Part shown: one piece after another, positions 42,953-51,021 of the stretch | Layout: each line of letters starts with the position of its first letter | How positions within the stretch are numbered: position 1 is the first letter of the stretch | Source: Variovorax dokdonensis | GTDB taxonomy: Bacteria > Pseudomonadota > Gammaproteobacteria > Burkholderiales > Burkholderiaceae_C | Reading direction: 5' to 3' | DNA length: 64,000 nucleotides | NCBI RefSeq assembly: GCF_030316895.1 | Contig: NZ_JASZYV010000002.1 | Coordinates: forward strand, 434,001-498,000 | Notes under the pieces: model-generated | The model's input: the letters and a program-made list of their open reading frames with translations, nothing else | Database searches by the model: none | Told to the model about the DNA's origin: nothing | Made by a program: the position numbers and the translations under genes

Positions 42953-44854
42953 ATGGACCCGCGCCTGCTCACGCTCTACGAACAGGAGCTTCGCTACTTC
43001 CGCGAAAGCGGCGCGGAGTTCGCGCAGGCCTTTCCCAAGATCGCGAACCGCCTGGGCATGGATGGTCACGAGGTGGCCGATCCTTATGTGGAGCGGCTGA
43101 TCGAAGCCACAGCCTTCCTGTCGGCGCGGGTGAGCCTCAAGCTCGATGCCGAATACCCGCGCTTCACGGGACATCTGCTGGACATTGTTTATCCCAACTT
43201 CCTCGCGCCCACGCCGTCGATGGTGGTGGTCAACCTGGAAGTCGATGCGCAGGACGCCAGCCTGGCCACCGGCCCGACGGTGCCGCGCGGCAGCGGGTTG
43301 CGCGCGCGCCATGCGGCGGGCCAGAACACGCATTGCGAGTTCCGCACCGGCCATGCGGTACGCCTGTGGCCGGTGCAGGTGCGGCGGGCCCAGTACTTCA
43401 GCTATGCGCCCGACCTGCCGCTGGCCCAGCATCCTGCGGGCCGCGACATTCGAGGCGGCCTGCGCATCGCATTGCAGGCGGGCGGCGGCCTGAAGTTCTC
43501 GCAACTGCCGATCGACGAACTGAGCTTTCACCTCGGCGGCGCCGAAGACGTGGCCTGGCAACTGCATGCGTGCCTGCTGGGCAAGCCGCTGGGCGTGATG
43601 GTGCAGCCCTTGTCGTCCACCGGGCAACCGGCGGCCGGCAGCGCAGGGGCGATCTGCCACCTGCCGCCCGAGTGCGTGCAGCCCGTCGGTTTCGAGGACG
43701 ACGAGGCGCTGCTGCCGGTTACGGCGACGGGGTTCTCCGGGCATCGGCTGGTGCAGGAATACTTTGCCTTCGCGCCGCGCTTCCAGTTCGTCCGCCTCGC
43801 CGGCCTCGCGAAGGCGCTGGCCCGCATGGACAGCAGTGACGCCGAGATCGTGGTGCTGTTCTCGCGCGGCGAGCCCTCGCTGGAAAAGCTGGTCACGGCC
43901 GACAACCTGCGCCTGCATTGCGTGCCGGCCATCAACCTGTTCGCCAAGCGCCTCGACCGGGTGATGGTGAACGAGGGCGTGAGCCAGTTCCACCTGCTGG
44001 CCGACCGCACGAGGCCGCAGGATTTCGAGGTGCACAGCGTCACCAGCGTGGTGGGCCACGGCAGCCCGAACGACGGCGACGCGGCGGAGACCACCTTCCT
44101 GCCGTTCTATGCCGCCTTCCACGGCTCGCGGTCCGGGCATCCCGCCTACTTCACCACCACGCGCGAGCCGCGCATGCACTCGCAAAGGCAGCGCAGCGAA
44201 GGGCATCGCAGCAGCCACATCGGCTCCGAGGTGTTCCTGCAGATCGTCGATCCGCAGCAGGCGCCCTATGCGGCGTCGCTGCGCCAGCTGGCGGTCGGTG
44301 CGCTGGTCACGAACCGCGACCTGCCGCTTCTGATGTCGCTGGGGCAGGGCAACGATTTCGAATGCACGGATTCGCATCCGGTGCAGCGCGTGCGCGTGGT
44401 GCGCGGCCCGTCACGGCCGGTGTCGCCGGTGGTGAGCCAAGGGCTGGGCTGGCGCGTTCTGGATCATCTGGCGCTCAACTACCTGTCGCTCGCCGACAGT
44501 TCCGCGCAGCAGGGCGCCGCGGCCTTGCGGGAGATGCTGACGCTTTACACCGCGCATGGCGACGAGGCGCGGCAATCCCAGGTGCGTGGCCTGTTGTCGG
44601 TCAAGTCCAGGCCGGTGGTGCGCCGCCTGCCCTTGCCCGGCCCGATCGCATTCGGACGCGGCCTGGAGGTGGCGTTGGAGGTCGATGGCGCGGCCTTCCA
44701 TGGCCACAGCGCCTTTCTGTTCGGGGCTGTGCTCGCGCGCTTTCTGGCGCGGCATGTGGAAGTCAATCACTTTGTCGAAACCGCGCTGGTGCTGTCCGGA
44801 CGCGGCGAGGTCATGCGCTGGAGACCGCTGTGCGGAACCCGACCGATTCTCTAG
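42953..44854 (+). CDS. tssF: Type VI baseplate protein TssF
   Basis: Baseplate wedge protein, 633 aa, the family's usual length. It begins MDPRLLTLYEQELRYFRESGAEFAQAFPKIANRLGM, the clear TssF signature, followed by DPYVERLIEATAFLSARVSLKLDAEYPRFTGHLLDIVYPNFLAPTPSM. It forms the TssF2G heterotrimer. The final 25 bases overlap the tssG start. Confidence 0.96.
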   Translation: MDPRLLTLYEQELRYFRESGAEFAQAFPKIANRLGMDGHEVADPYVERLIEATAFLSARVSLKLDAEYPRFTGHLLDIVYPNFLAPTPSMVVVNLEVDAQDASLATGPTVPRGSGLRARHAAGQNTHCEFRTGHAVRLWPVQVRRAQYFSYAPDLPLAQHPAGRDIRGGLRIALQAGGGLKFSQLPIDELSFHLGGAEDVAWQLHACLLGKPLGVMVQPLSSTGQPAAGSAGAICHLPPECVQPVGFEDDEALLPVTATGFSGHRLVQEYFAFAPRFQFVRLAGLAKALARMDSSDAEIVVLFSRGEPSLEKLVTADNLRLHCVPAINLFAKRLDRVMVNEGVSQFHLLADRTRPQDFEVHSVTSVVGHGSPNDGDAAETTFLPFYAAFHGSRSGHPAYFTTTREPRMHSQRQRSEGHRSSHIGSEVFLQIVDPQQAPYAASLRQLAVGALVTNRDLPLLMSLGQGNDFECTDSHPVQRVRVVRGPSRPVSPVVSQGLGWRVLDHLALNYLSLADSSAQQGAAALREMLTLYTAHGDEARQSQVRGLLSVKSRPVVRRLPLPGPIAFGRGLEVALEVDGAAFHGHSAFLFGAVLARFLARHVEVNHFVETALVLSGRGEVMRWRPLCGTRPIL

Positions 44855-45969
44855 GCCAGGACGAGGCCGCCCTCGCCGAATCCGTGATGCCTCCGGTACC
44901 GGAGGCCGTGGTCGAGCGCACCGACGTGCCAGGCTCACCGCGCGAGCGCGTGGCCGGCTGGCTGCAGGCGCGCGTCGATACGCCCTGGGACTACGACTAC
45001 TTCGCCGTCATGCGCCGCGTCGAGGCGCTGGCCATGCCCGCGCCGCGCTGGGGCCATGCGCTGTTGCCCAGCGCCGAGCCCGTGCGCATCGGCCAGGAGC
45101 CGTCGCTGTCGTTCGCGCCGTCGAGCCTGAGCCGCTTCGAGCCCGGCGCGCGGCACGCGCCTCGCATCCGGCAGATGTTCTTCGGGTACGTGGGGCCGAA
45201 TGGCCCGCTGCCGGTGCACCTGAGCGACTTCATCCGCGAACGCTCGATCAATCATGGCGACCCGACCTGGCTGGCCTTTCTGGACGGATTTGCGCACCGC
45301 TTCTCGCTCTTCTTCTATCGCGCATGGGCACAGGCCCGCCCTGCCGTGGGCATGGATCGGCCGGAGGAAGACGGCTTTCGCAACCGCCTGGGCTCGCTGG
45401 TCGGCGTGGGCACGCCAGCGCGATCGAGCCGCGACGAAATCGCGGACGACGCGCGCCTTTACTTTTCCGGCTGGCTGGCGCGCCGCGTGCACAACGCCGA
45501 AGGCGTGGAACGCGTGCTGCAGCGCTATTTCGATGTGCCCTTCCGCCTGGAGCGCTGGGTGGGCCATTGGATGAATCTGCCCGCGAGCGACCTCACCCGC
45601 CTGGGACGCGGCGGCGCCGCATGCGCGCTCGGTGGCGGCGCGCTGCTCGGCCGTCGCGCCTGGGACCGGCAGCACCGCATCCGCCTGCATGTGGGCCCCC
45701 TGTCGCTGGCGGCTTATCGACGCTTCCTGCCGGTCGGGAACGCCCGCCCCGAACTGCAGCGCTGGATGCAGCAACTGCTGGGCGACGAATTGTTCTGGGA
45801 TGCACAGCTCACTCTGCGCAAGGACGAAGTTCCCCCCACCCGCCTGGGTCAGCACAAGGGCAATTCGGCCCGGCTGGGTTGGGTATGCTGGCTCGGCACG
45901 AAGCCGCGCGACCACGATGCGGCCGATGTCCGCATCGACGGCGATGCGCGCTTCGCGGCAAGCACATAA
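44830..45969 (+). CDS. tssG: Type VI baseplate protein TssG
   Basis: Baseplate wedge partner of TssF, 379 aa. Family blocks: WDYDYFAVMRRVEAL near residue 57, FGYVGPNGPLPVHLSDFIRER near 117-137, FLDGFAHRFSLFFYRAWAQARP and YFDVPFRLERWVGHWMNLPASDLTRLG. Start GTG 44830 has GGAGA 5 bases upstream and overlaps tssF by 25 bases; ATG 44887 is the alternative and would drop 19 non-conserved residues. Confidence 0.94.
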   Translation: MRNPTDSLGQDEAALAESVMPPVPEAVVERTDVPGSPRERVAGWLQARVDTPWDYDYFAVMRRVEALAMPAPRWGHALLPSAEPVRIGQEPSLSFAPSSLSRFEPGARHAPRIRQMFFGYVGPNGPLPVHLSDFIRERSINHGDPTWLAFLDGFAHRFSLFFYRAWAQARPAVGMDRPEEDGFRNRLGSLVGVGTPARSSRDEIADDARLYFSGWLARRVHNAEGVERVLQRYFDVPFRLERWVGHWMNLPASDLTRLGRGGAACALGGGALLGRRAWDRQHRIRLHVGPLSLAAYRRFLPVGNARPELQRWMQQLLGDELFWDAQLTLRKDEVPPTRLGQHKGNSARLGWVCWLGTKPRDHDAADVRIDGDARFAAST

Positions 45970-45981
45970 GGAGAGGAAAAA

Positions 45982-48711
45982 ATGTCAGAGATCTCACGCG
46001 CCGCCCTGTTCGGCAAGCTCAACCCGCTGGCCTACAAGGCCATCGAAGGCGCCACCGTCTTTTGCAAGATGCGTGGCAATCCGTACGTCGAGCTGGAGCA
46101 CTGGTTTGCCCAGTTGCTGCAACTGCCGGATTCCGACCTGGGCCGGGTGATCCAGCACTACGGGCTGGACGTTTCGGTGCTGGCCAAGGACATGACGGCC
46201 GCGCTCGACCGCCTGCCGCGCGGCGCCACCGCCATCAGCGACTTTTCGCCGCACATCGAGAACGCCGTCGAGCGCGGATGGACCTATGCCACCCTGCAGT
46301 TCGGCGAGGCGCAGGTGCGCACCGGCTACCTGCTGGTGGGCATGCTCAAGACGCAGGGCCTGCGCAATCCGCTGCTGGGCATCTCCCGGCAGTTCGAGAA
46401 GATCAAGGTCGAGGACCTGGCCGACAACTTCGCAAAGATCTGCGATGCGTCGCCCGAATCGAAAATGCGCGCGCAGGACGGCACCGGCATGGGTTCCGGC
46501 GCGCCGGGTGAAGATAGCGGCGCCATCGCCCCAGCTGCCATGGGCAAGGGCGATGCGCTCAAGAAGTTTGCTGTCGACCTCACGGAGAAGGCGAAGAAAG
46601 GGGAGATGGATCCGGTGACCGGGCGGGACGAGGAAATCCGCCAGATCGTCGACATCCTGATGCGACGCCGCCAGAACAACCCGCTCCTGACGGGTGAGGC
46701 GGGCGTCGGCAAGACGGCGGTGGTGGAAGGCTTCGCGCAGCGCCTGGCGCGCGGCGATGTGCCACCGCAATTGAAGGACGTGCGGCTGCTCACGCTCGAC
46801 ATCGGGCTGCTGCAGGCCGGCGCCAGCATGAAGGGCGAGTTCGAGCAGCGGCTGCGCCAAGTGATCGACGAGGTGCAGGCATCGCCCACGCCGATCATCC
46901 TGTTCATCGACGAGATCCACACGCTGGTGGGCGCGGGCGGCGCCGCTGGCACGGGCGATGCAGCCAACCTGCTCAAGCCCGCGCTGGCGCGCGGCAACCT
47001 GCGCACCATCGGCGCCACCACCTGGGCCGAATACAAGAAATACATCGAGAAGGATCCGGCACTCACGCGGCGCTTCCAGGTGGTGCAGGTGCCCGAGCCC
47101 GATGAGCTGAAAGCCATCCTCATGCTGCGCGGCGTGGCGAGCGTGCTGGAGAAGCACCACCGCGTGCAGTTGCTGGACGAGGCGATCGAGGCGGCCGTCA
47201 AGCTCAGCCATCGCTACATCCCGGCGCGCCAGTTGCCCGACAAGGCGGTGAGCCTGCTCGACACCGCCTGCGCCCGCGTCGCGGTGAGCCAGCACGCCAT
47301 GCCGGCGGAGGTGGAAGACTGCACGCGCCGCATCGAGGCACTGACGGTGGAGCGCGAGATCATCGGCCGCGAGGCGGCCATTGGCATCGATGTGACCAAG
47401 CGCGCCGCGCAGGTCGACACGCTGCTGGCCGACGCGCAGGGCGAGCTGGAAAAGCTCAACGTCCGCTGGCAGGAAGAGAAGGGCTTGGTCGATCGACTGC
47501 TGGCGCTGCGCGCCAAGCTGCGCGACGGCAACAAGCCGGTGGATGTGCCGGCAGCGGTCGATGCGGGTGCAGATGGGGGCGCCGCCACGCAGGCGCCGGC
47601 TGGCGGCGCCACCGATGCGCCCGATCGCGCCGCGCTGCTGGCCGAGCTGCACGAACTGCAGGCCAGCATCAGTGCCGTGCAGGGCGAGTCGCCGCTGATC
47701 CTGCCTTCGGTCGACGCACAGGCCGTGTCGTCGGTGGTGGCGGACTGGACGGGCATCCCCGTCGGCCGCATGCAGCGCAACGAGATCGAGACGGTGCTCA
47801 AGCTGCCCGTGCTGCTGGGCCAGCGCGTGATCGGCCAGGACCATGCGATGGAGATGATCGCCAAGCGCATCCAGACATCGCGCGCTGGGCTGGACAACCC
47901 GCAAAAGCCGATCGGCGTGTTCATGCTGGCCGGCACCTCGGGCGTCGGCAAGACCGAGACCGCCATTGGGCTGGCCGAGGCGCTTTACGGCGGTGAGCAG
48001 AACATGATCGTCATCAACATGAGCGAATACCAAGAGGCGCACACCGTCTCGTCGCTCAAAGGCGCGCCGCCCGGCTACGTGGGCTACGGCGAAGGCGGCG
48101 TGCTGACCGAGGCCGTGCGCCGCAGGCCCTACAGCGTGGTGCTGCTCGACGAAGTGGAGAAGGCGCACCCGGATGTGCACGAGCTCTTCTTCCAGGTCTT
48201 CGACAAGGGCTTCATGGAAGACGGCGAGGGGCGCAGCATCGACTTCAAGAACACCTTGATCCTGCTGACCACCAACGCCGGCACCGACCTGATCGCCAGC
48301 ATGTGCAAGGACCCGGAGCTGATGCCCGACCCCGAAGGCATGGCCAAGGCGCTGCGCGATCCGCTGCTCAAGATCTTCCCGCCGGCGCTGCTGGGGCGGC
48401 TGGTCACGATTCCCTATTACCCGCTCTCCGACGAGATGCTCGGCAAGATCGTCGTGCTGCAGCTCAACCGCATCAAGAAGCGGATCGAGGCGCGCTACCA
48501 GATCCCCTTCGAGTACGGCGACGACGTGGTCAAGCTGGTGGTGAGTCGCTGCACCGAGAGCGAATCGGGCGGCCGGATGATCGACGCCATCCTCACCAAC
48601 ACCATGCTGCCGGACATCAGCCGGGAGTTTCTCAATCGGATGATGGAAGGCAAGCCGATCGAGCGCGTCGCGGTCCGGGTGGCCGACGGCGAGTTTGCCT
48701 ACGACTTCTGA
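45982..48711 (+). CDS. tssH: Type VI AAA+ ATPase TssH (ClpV)
   Basis: Cytoplasmic AAA+ unfoldase of 909 aa that takes contracted sheath apart. The N-domain (about 1-150) is followed by AAA1 with Walker A GEAGVGKTA and Walker B ILFIDEIHT, a coiled-coil M-domain (about 440-540) containing an Ala/Gly-rich insert (AAVDAGADGGAATQAPAGGATDA), and AAA2 with Walker A GTSGVGKTE and Walker B VVLLDEVEKAHPDV. FANRL-type ends are consistent with ClpV rather than ClpB. AGGAG precedes ATG 45982. Its substrate TssB/TssC must be encoded elsewhere. Confidence 0.96.
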   Translation: MSEISRAALFGKLNPLAYKAIEGATVFCKMRGNPYVELEHWFAQLLQLPDSDLGRVIQHYGLDVSVLAKDMTAALDRLPRGATAISDFSPHIENAVERGWTYATLQFGEAQVRTGYLLVGMLKTQGLRNPLLGISRQFEKIKVEDLADNFAKICDASPESKMRAQDGTGMGSGAPGEDSGAIAPAAMGKGDALKKFAVDLTEKAKKGEMDPVTGRDEEIRQIVDILMRRRQNNPLLTGEAGVGKTAVVEGFAQRLARGDVPPQLKDVRLLTLDIGLLQAGASMKGEFEQRLRQVIDEVQASPTPIILFIDEIHTLVGAGGAAGTGDAANLLKPALARGNLRTIGATTWAEYKKYIEKDPALTRRFQVVQVPEPDELKAILMLRGVASVLEKHHRVQLLDEAIEAAVKLSHRYIPARQLPDKAVSLLDTACARVAVSQHAMPAEVEDCTRRIEALTVEREIIGREAAIGIDVTKRAAQVDTLLADAQGELEKLNVRWQEEKGLVDRLLALRAKLRDGNKPVDVPAAVDAGADGGAATQAPAGGATDAPDRAALLAELHELQASISAVQGESPLILPSVDAQAVSSVVADWTGIPVGRMQRNEIETVLKLPVLLGQRVIGQDHAMEMIAKRIQTSRAGLDNPQKPIGVFMLAGTSGVGKTETAIGLAEALYGGEQNMIVINMSEYQEAHTVSSLKGAPPGYVGYGEGGVLTEAVRRRPYSVVLLDEVEKAHPDVHELFFQVFDKGFMEDGEGRSIDFKNTLILLTTNAGTDLIASMCKDPELMPDPEGMAKALRDPLLKIFPPALLGRLVTIPYYPLSDEMLGKIVVLQLNRIKKRIEARYQIPFEYGDDVVKLVVSRCTESESGGRMIDAILTNTMLPDISREFLNRMMEGKPIERVAVRVADGEFAYDF

Positions 48712-48774
48712 ACCGCCGGGCGCCGTGCAACCGCGGCACCCACGCTTCGTATCGATCGGATTGGAGCAACGACG

Positions 48775-49581
48775 ATGAGTGACAAGAAGCAGAGCGACCA
48801 TCTCGACACCCGAGCCGTGATCGCTGCGGGCCTGGTCATCAAATATCACTCCGACCGGCCGCCTGGCATGAGCACCAAGACGAGGCTGTGCAAGTCGGCC
48901 TCGATCTCTCGCAGCGCCATGCGAAGCACCGTGTGGCAGATCGACAAGATCGTTCTGTTCGGTGCCGACGAGCCGGACTGGATGGTGCCCATTCTCGATC
49001 GTCACTTCTGCCTGAACCGCGACAACTCGTTGTCCAGCGAACTCTCGGGCAAGAAGCTCAAGAACGCGAAGGCGCGGCGCAAGTACCTGGCAGACGTTCG
49101 TACGGCGATGCTCTCGACTTCGTTTCACCTCAACACCGGCATGTACCTCCTCGACGTGGATGCCAAGCACCGCATGAGCGTCGGAGACTTCCACATCGAC
49201 AACATGGGCGCCGGCTGGGCGGAACTGGACGACGCGGGCAAGAAGGTGGTGAGCCGCAATATCGAGGGCTATGTGCAGGGCCGCACCGGATTGAAGGAGA
49301 AGTTCGGCGTTTCGTCCTCGGGCGGCATCCACGTGGGGTTCTCGCTGTTCGACGAATTCGGCTATTCGCCGGAAATGATGGCCCGCATCATCATTCACGA
49401 GGCGACCCACAAGTTCTGCAAGACGGCCGACGTGAAGTACTGCTGGGACGCCAACTACGACCATCAGACGCCGCAGGCCATGAAGAACAACGCCGACAGC
49501 CTGGCCTATGCGGCGATGTCCATCAGCGCGAAGAAGGTGCTCGACTCGGGCAGCCTGCCAACTCATTCGCACGACACGTAA
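48775..49581 (+). CDS. HEATH zinc metallopeptidase (M35/aspzincin-like), candidate T6SS effector
   Basis: 268-aa protein without a signal peptide. Residues 205-215 (RIIIHEATHKF) carry the HExxH zinc motif (His208, Glu209, His212). Asp225 in CWDANYDH and the NNADSLAYAA block (238-247) match the layout of aspzincin peptidases (M35/LysM-type: HExxH, downstream Asp, then NADSYEYF). The N-half (about 1-190) is unique and could mediate loading. Position between clpV and vgrG, with no secretion signal, fits an effector exported by this T6SS. No obvious small immunity gene follows. Function is inferred. Confidence 0.75.
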   Translation: MSDKKQSDHLDTRAVIAAGLVIKYHSDRPPGMSTKTRLCKSASISRSAMRSTVWQIDKIVLFGADEPDWMVPILDRHFCLNRDNSLSSELSGKKLKNAKARRKYLADVRTAMLSTSFHLNTGMYLLDVDAKHRMSVGDFHIDNMGAGWAELDDAGKKVVSRNIEGYVQGRTGLKEKFGVSSSGGIHVGFSLFDEFGYSPEMMARIIIHEATHKFCKTADVKYCWDANYDHQTPQAMKNNADSLAYAAMSISAKKVLDSGSLPTHSHDT

Positions 49582-49595
49582 GGGCAACGCACAAG

Positions 49596-50978
49596 ATGAT
49601 GGCCGCTTCGCAGACGGGAATGAACGCACCCGGCACGCCGCAGGAACCGCTCATGGAGCTGGAGCCCGAGGCTGCGGTTCGCCTGGCCATGGTCTGGCAT
49701 CGCGAAGGGCGCCTGGATGCAGCGGAGCAGATCTACCGCAGCCTGATGAAGCGCAAGCCGGTCGACGCCAACGTCCTTCACTTTCTCGGCCTGCTCATGC
49801 ACCAGCGCGGGCGCAGCGACGAGGCTTGCACGCTGATGATGCGCTCGCTCGCGGCCGACCCGACGGTGCCCGACTGGCACAACAACCTCGGCAACGTGTT
49901 GCTCGAAACCGGCCGCGTGGACGAGGCAGCCACCGCCTACGAAGAAGCGGCGCGCCTCGCGCCCGACAGGGCCGACGTGCAGAACAACCTGGGCGTGCTG
50001 CGCCGCGAGCAAAGGCGGCTGGATGAATCCGAGGCCGCCTACCGTCGCGCGATCGCGCTGGACGCGCAGTTCGTCGACGCACACACCAACCTGGGCAACC
50101 TGCTGCACAGCCAGCGCCGGGACGAAGAAGCGCTGCACAGCTATTGCGAGGCGCTGGCCCTGCGCCCGCAGAACGTGCGCGCGAGGCAGGCGCTGGGCAT
50201 GGCCTACTACACGCTGGGCCGCTTCGAGGAGGCGACGCGCGTGTATGCCGACTGGCTGCGCGACGAGCCCGACAGCCCAGAGGCGCGCCACCACCTGGCC
50301 GCCTGTTCCGGCCGCGACGTTCCCGGCCGCGCTGCCGACGACTACGTCGAGAAGGTGTTCGACGGCTTTGCCGGCAGCTTCGACGCCAAGCTGGCCAACC
50401 TGCACTACCGGGCGCCGCACCTGCTCGCGCAGGAGGTGCGCGATCGCCTGGGCGAGCCGCGCGCCGACCGCATCGTGCTCGACGCCGGCTGCGGCACCGG
50501 CCTGTGCGGGCCGCTGCTCAAACCGTGGGCGCGCGAACTGCTGGGCGTGGACCTGTCGGCCGGCATGCTGGCCCGGGCCGAGCCGCGCGGCGTGTACGAC
50601 AAGCTGGCCAAGGCCGAGTTGACCGCGTACATCCAGGCCCTGCCAGCTGAAGGCACCGATCTCATCGTGTCTGCCGACACGCTGTGCTACTTCGGCGACC
50701 TGTCGGAGGTCGTTCAGGCCAGCGCCAAGGCGCTTGCGCCGGATGGCTGGCTCATGTTCACCGTGGAGGCGCTGCCCCAGGATGCGGCGAACCCGTTCCA
50801 CCTCAATCCGCACGGGCGCTACAGCCACCGGATGGACTACGTCGACGGGGTGCTCGGCGCAGCCGGACTTCGGCCGCACAGCCTGCAACAGGTGCACCTG
50901 CGCACCGAGGGCGGCAAGCCGGTGGCGGGATATCTGGTCTCGGCCTGCAAATCCGAGCCGGCTCGTTCGTCTTCCTGA
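49596..50978 (+). CDS. TPR protein fused to a SAM-dependent methyltransferase
   Basis: 460-aa cytoplasmic protein. Residues about 30-240 are TPR units (e.g. WHREGRLDAAEQIYRSLMKRKPVDANVLHFLGLLMHQRG, NNLGVLRREQRRLDESEAAYRRAIALDAQFVDAHTNLG). Residues about 245-450 are a class I methyltransferase with motif I VLDAGCGTGLCG, GVDLSAGMLARAE and ADTLCYFGDL. The substrate is unknown; the TPR part would recruit a protein. It sits between the metallopeptidase (14 bases) and vgrG (43 bases). ATG 49596 or ATG 49599 are equally possible; AAGGG lies upstream. Confidence 0.85.
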   Translation: MMAASQTGMNAPGTPQEPLMELEPEAAVRLAMVWHREGRLDAAEQIYRSLMKRKPVDANVLHFLGLLMHQRGRSDEACTLMMRSLAADPTVPDWHNNLGNVLLETGRVDEAATAYEEAARLAPDRADVQNNLGVLRREQRRLDESEAAYRRAIALDAQFVDAHTNLGNLLHSQRRDEEALHSYCEALALRPQNVRARQALGMAYYTLGRFEEATRVYADWLRDEPDSPEARHHLAACSGRDVPGRAADDYVEKVFDGFAGSFDAKLANLHYRAPHLLAQEVRDRLGEPRADRIVLDAGCGTGLCGPLLKPWARELLGVDLSAGMLARAEPRGVYDKLAKAELTAYIQALPAEGTDLIVSADTLCYFGDLSEVVQASAKALAPDGWLMFTVEALPQDAANPFHLNPHGRYSHRMDYVDGVLGAAGLRPHSLQQVHLRTEGGKPVAGYLVSACKSEPARSSS

Positions 50979-51021
50979 GTGCACGCAAACCCGGGCAAAA
51001 AAGGAACCAGAGGCAAGGCGC

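Noticed and set aside
48888..49595. In-frame upstream extension of the TPR-methyltransferase gene
   Set aside because: The extension is the metallopeptidase gene read in another frame; the TPR protein starts at 49596 with a Shine-Dalgarno sequence.
45994..49629. A 1211-codon open frame on the minus strand
   Set aside because: It is the antisense shadow of clpV and the metallopeptidase gene; its translation is low-complexity and lacks any domain, while the plus strand has complete known proteins.
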